Positions 35,244 to 45,130 of a stretch of 64,000 nt of DNA are shown here, one piece after another. The notes under the pieces were generated by a model that was not told the DNA's origin, ran no database searches, and saw nothing but the letters and a program-made list of their open reading frames with translations. Source of the DNA: Phallusia mammillata (lineage: Eukaryota > Chordata > Ascidiacea > Phlebobranchia > Ascidiidae); assembly GCA_003260075.1 (NCBI GenBank), contig QLIY01000888.1, forward strand, positions 1 through 64,000, in the 5' to 3' direction. A program made the position numbers and the translations under genes. Positions within the stretch are counted from its first letter, which is position 1. Each line of letters begins with the position of its first letter.

Positions 35244-35423
35244 CAGTGGTGAGATTCTAATTTTTTGTCAGCTGGTTCTATCACATAAGTCACATTTTTC
35301 AGTCGGTTCTGTTACAAAAAGTCCTATCACAGTAACCAGTAATGATAACCGGTTCGCTATTCACACAAAATTTCGTAAGACGGTTCTACAGAACTGGTGC
35401 GAACCGGCTGAATCCCACCACTG
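35244..35423. mobile_element. hAT-like miniature, 180 bp
   Basis: Ends CAGTGGTGAGATTC and GAATCCCACCACTG; flanking octamers TCTATTAT and CCTATTAT match at 7 of 8. Located 0.3 kb upstream of PEX10. Confidence 0.8.
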
Positions 35424-35735
35424 CCTATTATACCAAAATGATATCTAAACATTTTTCAACTAAACTGATTAACAAAATCGAACCGCTTAAAACATTTACA
35501 ACTTGGTTCTTATACTTGCAAACGCTGGTGTTCGATCGTTGTGTAGGGCAGGCTACGCCAAAAATTTATTGGAAAGTAAAGTATCACCTTGGGGAAATAC
35601 CCAAGTTTTGTCATTTTACCCATGGCTTGCAAAATTTTTGGTCTCTGCATTTTGATTGGTCGACGAACGTGTTCACGGAAGTTTGTTAGTTTTTTTTTGT
35701 TAATATGCGATAATTTGTGCTGTTGCCCACATTAA

Positions 35736-36764
35736 ATGCCTTTGTCGAAGCCTAGCTCGGTTGCTCAAATCTGCTCCAGTCAGAAAGATGATTTTTACAT
35801 GAATATTCTGAAAGGTAGAAATACAAGTGTTTGGTGTGGTGTGTCAAACTTCACAGAAATATGCATATCAACTCCTTAATTTAGGGTTGCTGAATGAAGC
35901 TGCCCAAAACGTTTTTGGCCCTTCTACAGCATTGATGTGGTCAAAGCAGATTAGTACATTTGCTGATTTTGTCTACTTTTCTTTGACTACTTTAAGTGGT
36001 TTACAAACTCTTGGGGAGGAATACACAGGAATTATTCAGGTACAAATTTGTAGCATAAACAACTTTTGACATTGTTTAATAATAGGATAAATTTAAAGGT
36101 TGATGATACAGCCACTGCAACTCCAAACTGGCAGCAACGTCTTTTAATGGTAGTCTGCCACACATTAGTTCCAATGCTAATAGAGAGAACCTTCACCAAA
36201 CTGGAAAACTTGCTAAGTCAGGGACAGATTTCACAGCTCTCCTCCTCATCACAGGATTTTTTGCTTCAGTCTTTACCAAAACTCAAATACATTCTTGTGA
36301 CATTTCACCATCTTCACCTTTCAGTTTTCTACTTGTCCCATACCTTCCACACCATTTCTAAACGCATTTCAGGTGTTCACTACACCAAGTACTTCAGAAA
36401 CATTCCAGATGGTGATGGAAGATTTCATATGCTAGGATTTGTACAAATGGCACAAAATCTAATAATGCTATCGTTGCAAATGTATGGCTTATACAAGGAC
36501 TTCAAAAGAATACAAAGCAGGGATTCTGAACTCTTATCAATACAAAAATCTAATAGCAACTTTGAAATGCAAGAGATGCACTTAAGTGAAAAACAAATGG
36601 TATGTTCCCTGTGTTTAGAGAAAAGAACACACTCCAGTGCAACACCATGTGGCCACCTTTTTTGTTATTATTGTATTCATAACTGGATAGAAACAAAGTC
36701 AGAATGTCCACTATGCCGACAAGCTATTGACCCCAGGGAAATCATTGTGCTGAGAAATCTTTAA
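35736..36764 (+). CDS. PEX10: Peroxisome biogenesis factor 10 (RING E3 ligase), 299 aa
   Basis: Exons 35736-35814, 35885-36039 and 36099-36764 (900 nt). PEX10 is a peroxisomal membrane RING protein that, with PEX2 and PEX12, ubiquitinates the import receptor PEX5. Diagnostic features are QKDDFY near the start, SLTTLSGLQTLGEEY in exon 2, and a C-terminal C3HC4 RING at about 247-285 (CSLC, CGHLFCYYC, CPLC). The length is close to the family's 300-330 residues. The first intron is placed at 35815-35884 because the splice to 35885 keeps frame (LKGLLNEAAQN). The third exon's acceptor is an unusual AAAG at 36098, chosen because it yields IIQVDD. AATAAA at 36798. It converges on the peroxiredoxin gene with about 150 bp between stops. 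Confidence 0.92.
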
Positions 36765-36797
36765 AATACTTCAGACACAGATGTGTTAAACACATTT

Positions 36798-36803
36798 AAT
36801 AAA
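36798..36803 (+). terminator. Poly(A) signal of PEX10
   Basis: AATAAA 34 nt after the stop codon. Confidence 0.65.
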
Positions 36804-36912
36804 ATGAAACTTCCTTTTATCAGTTTGTGCATTTGGAGCAAAATGTAGGTACAAAGTGATACATAGAGGTAAAAAGCCAAGTATTTAGGTACCATAAACT
36901 TTTTGTGTGTAT

Positions 36913-37840
36913 CTAGTTTGTTGATTCAAAGTATTCTTTTGAGCCATCAACACTGGGCTTGATCTGAAATGAACATGTAAGATATATAATATGTGCTTTA
37001 ACATCATATATTGTTTGACTAATATTAAAATTTCTCACTGTTTTTGATCCTGGTGTCCAACTTGCTGGACATACTTCACCGTGCTTATCAGTAAACTGAA
37101 ATGCTTTCACAAGCCTCAGTACTTCATCAACACTTCTGCCTACTGGCAAGTCATTAATGCTTAGATGGCGGACAACTCCTTTGCCATCAATGATAAATAG
37201 ACCTCTACAAAAATATAAAAGTAACTGGTACCAGTGGTCTTTCTTGGTAATTAAGTGTGAACCTTAAGGCAATGCCTGCTCCCTCCAAAAGAACTCCATA
37301 ATCCTTTGACATAGACTTGGTCAAATCTGCCAATAATGGAAAGTTTAAACCTCCTAATCCACCCTTCTTCCTCGGTGTATTTATCCAGGCAAGATGTGAA
37401 AAATGGGAATCAACAGATGCACCAATCAAAGCCGTGTCAATTTCCTCAAACTCTTTGGCTCGATCACTGAAGGCAATGATTTCCGTAGGACAAACGAAAG
37501 TGCTAGGAAAACAAATACAAATAAAGCAAAATAATATCTGCATTTCACTGCTTAGCAAATTTAAGTCTCTTACAAATCTAATGGGTAAAAAAACAGAACA
37601 ACATATTTTCCTTCATAGTTTTGCAATGCAATTTCCTTAAACTGGCCATTAACAACCGCGGTTCCTTTAAATGCTGGTGCAGTTTGTGTTACAGCAGCAG
37701 CAAAGTTACGGTGTTTGTAGATGTTGGCCTGTGGAAAACACAATCATTCCACATTTTTAAAATAATCTTATTAGGTTAAACTAATGTGATCTTACCGCAG
37801 GTCGGCTTAACATCTTCATTGCGGATCTGAACAAGGCCAT
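36913..37840 (-). CDS. PRDX3: Typical 2-Cys peroxiredoxin, probably mitochondrial (PRDX3-like), 218 aa
   Basis: Exons 37796-37840, 37574-37728, 37263-37502, 37039-37204 and 36913-36963 (657 nt). It reduces hydrogen peroxide using thioredoxin. The peroxidatic Cys is in FTFVCPTE (about Cys71) and the resolving Cys in GEVCPASW (about Cys192). GGLG and the C-terminal YF (SKEYF), the pair that makes eukaryotic peroxiredoxins sensitive to over-oxidation, are both present. The N-terminus [15 protein letters not shown] is basic and amphipathic like a mitochondrial presequence, hence PRDX3 rather than PRDX1/2; that choice is inference. The donor after exon 3 is GTTCAC, weak but needed for frame. It runs tail to tail with PEX10. 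Confidence 0.88.
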
Positions 37841-39332
37841 GATGGAAGTTTTTCAGTATCACTTTTTTGGCAAAACAGCTACAAAAACTGAAGATGTGTG
37901 CAGTAATTTTATCAAATAGCAGCAAAAAAATAATATTGTTTTGTGCAGTTACTCATACAACAAAAATAACAAAACAAGTTTGTCCTCCATGTTAACAGGC
38001 TGTTTTTCATCTGTTATCGAAATCTATTTTATTCATACACATATTCATACATAACTGCAACTCTAAACTAAACACATAGAAGAGAACAAAAACACTCACA
38101 TCATGAATTCACGACTAACAAATTGATTGTTTTAACTTTTAGGCCTTGTTTTCAACAGTGCGATATGCTCGGAAATTGGAATCAAACAGTCAGGAAATTG
38201 ACATTTGTGTTTTTGGTGTTGTATTACAATACCAAACAAACGTCAGAGTTTTGTCACAAACAACTATCAATGATCAACAAAAAACAGCCATTGCTAACAA
38301 ACATTGCGAAATAAATATAACTCAATTGCCTGGCATTGTCATCGTGACCAACTCAGGGCTGCCAATGAGAATTTCAACAAAACCCAAGACTCACAGCAAA
38401 ATAACCCAAGAATTTAAAGGAAAACCCAAGATTGCAAAATGTGGTTAGAAATGCAATTAATTAGGAAATTTACTCGTTTCATTGACAAATTTTTGACAAT
38501 TTCCTGTCCAGGAATGCAACTTTACAAACTGGTAGGAAATGGTCAATGCAAGCAAAGAGAATATTATGTTCAATAAAATATGCAGCAATCGCCAGTTCTC
38601 TCTTGGCTGTTTGATGATCATAATCTGTTTTCTTTTTCATAAAATTAGTAATGTCTACAGTATATTTAGAGTTTTTATGTTTAACGAGCATTGATTTATT
38701 TGCATTTTTAAGTGTAACGATTGCTTTCCCTGTATACCTATCTAGAAAGAATTAGGGTCTAGAAAAGAGAGAAAATAAAAGAGATGATAAAATGGCCTAA
38801 ACACTGCAGCTACCCGAAAAACTTTTCTCGTTAAAATAGTTCTTACATATATTTATTTCATCAATAAGACTCAAAACCCAAGAATTGCTATAATTTTCAA
38901 AATAAAACCCAAGAACCCAAGACGTCAAGTAAAAACCCAAGATCTTGGGGCAAAACCCAAGCTTTGGCAGCCCTGGGCCAACTTAGTATCACCTCACCTT
39001 GAGTGAAACAAGTGACCTTGAATATACGCAACAGTTTAAATTATACAAAATATTTTCACATTACAAATGAAATGCAAATTGTTGTAGGTTACGGTTTTAT
39101 TTTTTGGACTAAACATTTAAAAAAACGTGAGTCAGCAGAAACCATTGTACATGGTGACTTCAGTAAAATTACTCAACAAAATTTATCGTCACGCTCTACC
39201 GCGTTTTGGGGTTGAGTGATTTATGCGATTTAATTTACTTACATAGGGTGAGTGAAAACCTTAAAACCGGTGTGCTACAGCTTAGGGCGGTTATAAATTT
39301 TATCAATGTTAAAGTTGTAGAAGAAACTTGGA
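37841..39332. other. Intergenic region between peroxiredoxin and XRCC4
   Basis: Probably shared 5' flank of two divergently transcribed genes. Most of it is the hAT-like element at 38354-38975. Nothing else coding is seen. Confidence 0.5.
38354..38975. mobile_element. hAT-like element, 622 bp, rich in AAAACCCAAGA
   Basis: Inverted ends CAGGGCTGCCAA and TTGGCAGCCCTG; flanking octamers GACCAACT and GGCCAACT match at 7 of 8. Short repeats of aaaacccaag lie near both ends. It ends about 360 bp before the XRCC4 start codon. Its right end is repeated after the N at 40835. Confidence 0.8.
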
Positions 39333-40440
39333 GTGTTTGTGGAAACAGAAATGGAATTAACAAAGTCTACGTCAGAATCAGGAATGAAGTCCTTTGCACA
39401 GGGTGACACAGAATACATCATTGCCTCAACGTTTCATGACGATTTAACATGTGAAATTTCAATTACTGACGGTGAAATATGTTGGAAAAAATCTCTTAAA
39501 AGCACTGATATAAAATCATTTGCCAAAGAAACTGGAATGAGCAATGAAGAGTACATTTCAAAAATGAAATTGGCCTTTCAAGAAGATTCAAACATAGGAG
39601 GTGATGTTGAAGTAGGTAGCATTTTTTTCCTTATAGGTTAGTGTTTGTTTTTGGTTGAAAAGTTGTATGTGAACATTTTCATGCAACATTTTATATATTA
39701 CGACTTTTATTATTGGCTTGTTTGATAGCTTTTCTATCAGACATTTGATATAAGTTTGTTTTCAGATTATGGAGTATGAGTTTAACAGAAGTGCTGATGG
39801 AACATTAGAATTTAAGTGGAAAACAGTACAAAAAGACATTAAGTTTTGCCTTGGTTCAATTTTGATTGAAAAAGTTGAAACAGGAAATGGAATTATGGGC
39901 ATGCTCACAAGTGCCTCTCAAGAGTTACGAATGTGGAAAAGTATGGTGTTCTCCACAAATGAGGAGTGCACAGCAATAAAAAAAAAATACCTACAGACAG
40001 TAGACTTGTTATCAGAGTGTACAAAGTTGAAACAGGACCAAGAAAATGAATTACTGACTAAGTTTGTTTTGGTTATCAATGAGAAAAAGGCAAAGATTCG
40101 CAAGATATTAAAACAAAATGAACTATATGTTGACACAATAAAACAATTGCAAAAACAGATCAATTCTCAACCAGAAGTAGAAACGCAACCATCCACCTCA
40201 AAGCAAGCTGTAACACTCAAAAATATTCGGGAAATGTCATCTTCTTCTGAAACTGATGATTCATATCCCATAATTTTAAAGCATAAAAAGCCTCTTCTCC
40301 CGCCTCCTAAAATTCTACCAACATCACCAATAAAACCTAAAGACATGCCTATTGAAATACCAACAGGGTTGTCAGATGTAGCTGTAACCACATCTTCTGA
40401 TTCAACAGTTGACATAAATGATATGATTGATGACATGTGA
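39333..40440 (+). CDS. XRCC4: DNA repair protein XRCC4, copy A, 317 aa
   Basis: Exons 39333-39611 and 39766-40440, phase-0 intron. XRCC4 is the scaffold of DNA ligase IV in non-homologous end joining. Diagnostic features: a head domain with ITDGEICWKKSL and YISKMKLAF; the segment KDIKFCLGS...IEKVE; a long coiled coil from about residue 140; KFVLVINEKKAKIRKI, matching the ligase IV-binding stretch of the vertebrate protein; and a low-complexity Ser/Pro/Asp tail. The length (317) is near the human 336. The start is the first in-frame ATG (MFVETEMEL). AATAAA at 40729. Probably an allele of copy B rather than a second gene. Confidence 0.9.
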
Positions 40441-41238
40441 ATGGATAAAGTCATATCTTTGATCAAAATTCTAAACAAGTACATTGGTTTTTATGCTATT
40501 ATTAAAAGATTATTTGATTTGTTTTACTGTTTGCAAGTCCACTATTTCACTGTAAACTTTATTGCACTAATTAATGTCTATTTGATTTTTTGTTCTTACA
40601 AATAACAATAATGCTAAATGCAAAAATTGACTGATTAATTTTGTTACTGTCAGGATTTTGAATTAAAAGTAACCCATACTACAAAATAGACTAATTCTCA
40701 GATATAATTGGATATAAAGGCATATACCAATAAAACAGGTTTTGTTTATTTAATTTAGTGATTTACGAGAATAAAAACAGAACCATAAAATGCACAGTTA
40801 CCTAAAAAATATTGGGACAAATGCAGTACTTCACNTAAAAACCCAAGATCTTGGGGCAAAACCCAAGCTTTGGCAGCCCTGGGCCAACTTAGTATCACCT
40901 CACCTTGAGTGAAACAAGTGACCTTGAATATACGCAACAGTTTAAATTATACAAAATATTTTCACATTACAAATGAAATGCAAATTGTTGTAGGTTACGG
41001 TTTTATTTTTTGGACTAAACATTAAAAAAAACGTGAATCAGCAGAAACCATTGTACATGGTGACTTCAGTAAAATTACTCAACAAAATTTATCGTCACGC
41101 TCTACCGCGTTTAGGGGTTGAGTGATTTATGCGATTTAATTTACTTACATAGGGTGAGTGAAAACCTTAAAACCGGTGTGCTACAGCTTAGGGCGGTTAT
41201 AAATTTTATCAATGTTAAAGTTGTAGAAGAAACTTGGA

Positions 41239-42346
41239 ATGTTTGTGGAAACAGAAATGGAATTAACAAAGTCTACGTCAGAATCAGGAATGAAGTCCTT
41301 TGCACAGGGTGACACAGAATACATCATTGCCTCAACGTTTCATGACGATTTAACATGTGAAATTTCAATTACTGACGGTGAAATATGTTGGAAAAAATCT
41401 CTTAAAAGCACTGATATAAAATCATTTGCCAAAGAAACTGGAATGAGCAATGAAGAGTACATTTCAAAAATGAAATTGGCCTTTCAAGAAGATTCAAACA
41501 TAGGAGGTGATGTTGAAGTAGGTAGCATTTTTTTCCTTATAGGTTAGTGTTTGTTTTTGGTTGAAAAGTTGTATGTGAACATTTTCATGCAACATTTTAT
41601 ATATTACGACTTTTATTATTGGCTTGTTTGATAGCTTTTCTATCAGACATTTGATATAAGTTTGTTTTCAGATTATGGAGTATGAGTTTAACAGAAGTGC
41701 TGATGGAACATTAGAATTTAAGTGGAAAACAGTACAAAAAGACATTAAGTTTTGCCTTGGTTCAATTTTGATTGAAAAAGTTGAAACAGGAAATGGAATT
41801 ATGGGCATGCTCACAAGTGCCTCTCAAGAGTTACGAATGTGGAAAAGTATGGTGTTCTCCACAAATGAGGAGTGCACAGCAATAAAAAAAAAATACCTAC
41901 AGACAGTAGACTTGTTATCAGAGTGTACAAAGTTGAAACAGGACCAAGAAAATGAATTACTGACTAAGTTTGTTTTGGTTATCAATGAGAAAAAGGCAAA
42001 GATTCGCAAGATATTAAAACAAAATGAACTATATGTTGACACAATAAAACAATTGCAAAAACAGATCAATTCTCAACCAGAAGTAGAAACGCAACCATCC
42101 ACCTCAAAGCAAGCTGTAACACTCAAAAATATTCGGGAAATGTCATCTTCTTCTGAAACTGATGATTCATATCCCATAATTTTAAAGCATAAAAAGCCTC
42201 TTCTCCCGCCTCCTAAAATTCTACCAACATCACCAATAAAACCTAAAGACATGCCTATTGAAATAGCAACAGGGTTGTCAGATGTAGCTGTAACCACATC
42301 TTCTGATTCAACAGTTGACATAAATGATATGATTGATGACATGTGA
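41239..42346 (+). CDS. XRCC4: DNA repair protein XRCC4, copy B (probable allele)
   Basis: Exons 41239-41517 and 41672-42346, the same structure as copy A shifted by 1906 nt. The proteins differ at one residue that I can see (Pro in copy A and Ala in copy B, within IEIxTGLSD near the C-terminus). It faces TEX264 tail to tail, 469 nt apart. AATAAA at 42635. Confidence 0.88.
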
Positions 42347-42814
42347 ATGGATAAAGTCATATCTTTGATCAAAATTCTAAACAAGTACATTGGTTTTTAT
42401 GCTATTATTAAAAGATTATTTGATTTGTTTTACTGTTTGCAAGTCCACTATTTCACTGTAAACTTTATTGCACTAATTAATGTCTATTTGATTTTTTGTT
42501 CTTACAAATAACAATAATGCTAAATGCAAAAATTGACTGATTAATTTTGTTACTGTCAGGATTTTGAATTAAAAGTAACCCATACTACAAAATAGACTAA
42601 TTCTCAGATATAATTGGATATAAAGGCATATACCAATAAAACAGGTTTTGTTTATTTAATTTAGTGATTTACGAGAATAAAAACAGAACCATAAAATGCA
42701 CAGTTACCTAAAAAATATTGGGACAAATGCAGTACTTCACCCAACCACCTGCATGCAAAACAGCAAGCCACAAAGTCATAAATATAAACAGTTCCATGAT
42801 TAAAAAATTAGAAA

Positions 42815-44691
42815 TCATTCTGGTGCATTTAGTTCTTCAAATGAGCTTGTGCTTAAAGTATCTTCATCAGTTGTATCATTTTGAGTTGAATCTCTGCAGA
42901 ACAGTGTTGGTCAGTAATTCACAAATTTGTCTACTCTTAAGGGTAAAAGCAACAGGATCACTACTGTTTAGGGCCTTTTCAAGACCTGCACCTAAATGTA
43001 TTTTTAATCAGACCCCTAAATATTCAATATTTGCAACAAAATACATGGTAACATGAATAAGGTAAATTAATATGGGTACGAAAAGCCTGCAAAATGTGTT
43101 TGACTGAAATAAGCCGATTCTCCCAAGCATTTCATGGTGGCAAGGCAAATGCTTGAAAACCTTTCCTGCGGTGTGATCTAAACCGACAAGTGCAGCGGCT
43201 GTAGCCAATCTGGGTTTGACACTATATCAACTAGGGCTTTTTGGTAATGTAACTACTGGGATACAGCACTATGCCAACGTTGTTGTCTGTACTTTGTATC
43301 AACAATTCAGGGCAGTATTTATTCTGCCCTCAAATATACATTATTAGTTGCATTACATGTCAATGTACTACAGAAACAATGAAAAAAACTGTTGTTTGTC
43401 AGGAAACATACATGCTGAATAGGGTTCCTCTATTTCTCGACTTTTTCATTTCTCGAGAAACGTGAAATTAAAAATCCATGGCGTGACTACAGCCTGGAAA
43501 GGTGAAAGTTTAGCGGCAACGCGAGCTAAAAATTGCTGTTTCGGAAGCAAAATAAGAAAGTTGTGTGCCCAGTCCGCTCTAGAGGCGAGTTGAAACGAAA
43601 AATACACGTAATAAGAGGTGTCGCATTTACTTTTTGTTTAAGATACATGACGTAATTTTTCTCGAGAAATTTTTATTTATTTCTCGAATCGAGACTCGAT
43701 TTTTTCGAGATTTCTTGAGAAGGAACTCTAATGCTGAACAAATCATTTTTATTGTAATGGATTTTAAATGTATATGTAGTAACAAAGCTTTGAATGTACA
43801 GTAACAAACTTCCAAAGAAGCAGAACCTACCCATCAGTCGAAGATGGTGATTTGCTAAACTTAAATTCAGACACAAAAAAGTCATTTTGTTTGCTCAGTG
43901 GAGCCATGTAATGGATAACGTTCTCCTTGTATATCTCCATTAGTGGGTAGGCTGACAATTTTCTGCTCTGCAAAAAAAGTTTTCAGTTTAACCTTATGGA
44001 TAATCGTCTTCCCTGTAACTATAAGTTTTCGGCTGTAAAGGTTTAGGGAGGTTCCAACATACCTGTATATAATGCTTTATTCCTGGATACACTTTCCAAG
44101 ATCCAATCCATGCACAGAGATCCAAATGGTTCGGGAATTGTGATTTCACAGCAAAATCAATTTCAGGAAACTCAATGACTTGAAACTGGTTGTTCTTCAT
44201 TAGAGTCACAAGATCCAAAGGAGGATTGGCTTTACCTTCTGCCAATATTACTCCAACCACATATCTCAAATCATCACTCTTTGTCTGCAAAATGACATTA
44301 ATTTAAAGCTTAAACAGTGAACTAAGTTAAAATCTCATAACCAAGTGATTCAACTCTTGTACAAAACTTTCATCCAACTATTAAATTACGAAGAAACTGC
44401 TGTCCCCTATGAAACCCAAAACAAAATACCTACCTTATCTATGTCGTCATAAAATACGCCAATGCAGGTTTTACCGGGAAGAATGGAAACGGCTTCTGTA
44501 AAATGATGGCCACATTTGTTGTATGGCCCCTTATGAGGTTTGTATGCGATCCACAAGTTTTTTACGACAGGCTTTCCCACACTCACTTCAACACTTCCAG
44601 TTAAGCCCAAATACGATAACAAGAAGGCAATTGTTGCAATCAAACATAAAAATAAAATTAGTACGCCAACAAGAAGGATCAATCCCTCCAT
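42815..44691 (-). CDS. TEX264: TEX264-like ER-phagy receptor, 231 aa
   Basis: Exons 44434-44691, 44063-44284, 43831-43967 and 42815-42893 (696 nt). TEX264 is an ER membrane protein that binds LC3/GABARAP to deliver ER to autophagosomes. Residues about 3-29 form an N-terminal membrane helix. Then come GSVEVSVGKP, AYKPHKGPY, IGVFYDDIDK and a GyrI-like domain with VVGVILAEG and LSAYPLMEIY. The last exon (25 codons, stop 42815) ends in STSSFEELNAPE. SSFEEL is the LC3-interacting motif, core Phe224-Leu227, the same core as in vertebrate TEX264. It was located because its acceptor phase fits the preceding donor (GG plus A). The protein is shorter than human (313 aa), mainly in the disordered tail. 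Confidence 0.9.
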
Positions 44692-45130
44692 GCTAAAATG
44701 TAATCAACGGACAACTTTCATCCATTGCGCAGTGAAGCATACAGCCACAACAAACGGTCACGTGTCTGTGTGCAGCGGAGCGCATATTTGTGTTTCATTT
44801 GCTTTTGTCAATAAAGATATTCCCTAATTCTTTTACATTGGACCCTTGAAGAAATATAACCACTACAAAAGGTTTATTAACAATAATGTACATTTGACAA
44901 GTAAGATGCAGTATCAATTGGTCTAATGCAAAAAAACAACAAGCAAAATAAACAATTACACCCATATTTTATATCAAGTAAAATAATGATGCCAAAGTAG
45001 GTTACTGATGTTGGGCAGTTACTGTTTGGTTTCATAACTAGATTACACAAGTTAGTAAGGGCAATGACAAACACTGTGGATAAAAACTGCAGTGACCGAT
45101 TTTAGGTTAGCCTACGATTCGTAAAAAAGA
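44692..45130. other. Spacer between TEX264 5' end and the next gene's 3' end
   Basis: 439 nt of AT-rich sequence with no recognised element or exon. It should contain the TEX264 promoter. Confidence 0.45.

Larger units (their letters stand above)
32403..35735. other. Intergenic region upstream of PEX10
   Basis: It holds the 3' UTR of the DOMON gene and two hAT-like miniatures. Near 33111-33125 the minus strand reads GGGTTCGAATTCC, like a tRNA B box, perhaps from a SINE. No convincing gene is seen; short ORFs have no recognisable protein character. Confidence 0.5.
38930..42740. repeat. Exact-length 1905-nt duplication around N (40835)
   Basis: 38930-40834 and 40836-42740 are each 1905 nt and differ by only a few substitutions (for example near 39113 and 39204, a Ser/Asn and a Pro/Ala codon). 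The whole XRCC4 gene is inside. This best fits two alleles placed in series by the assembler. Confidence 0.88.

Noticed and set aside
35342-35689. 115-aa ORF upstream of PEX10
   Set aside because: Its start lies inside a miniature transposon and the rest is not protein-like.
39206-39406. ORF overlapping the XRCC4 start (and its copy at 41118-41312)
   Set aside because: Out of frame with XRCC4 and without similarity; it is 5' UTR sequence.
38930-42740. Two functional XRCC4 paralogues
   Set aside because: Exactly equal block lengths, near identity including introns and UTRs, and the N at the join point to alleles.
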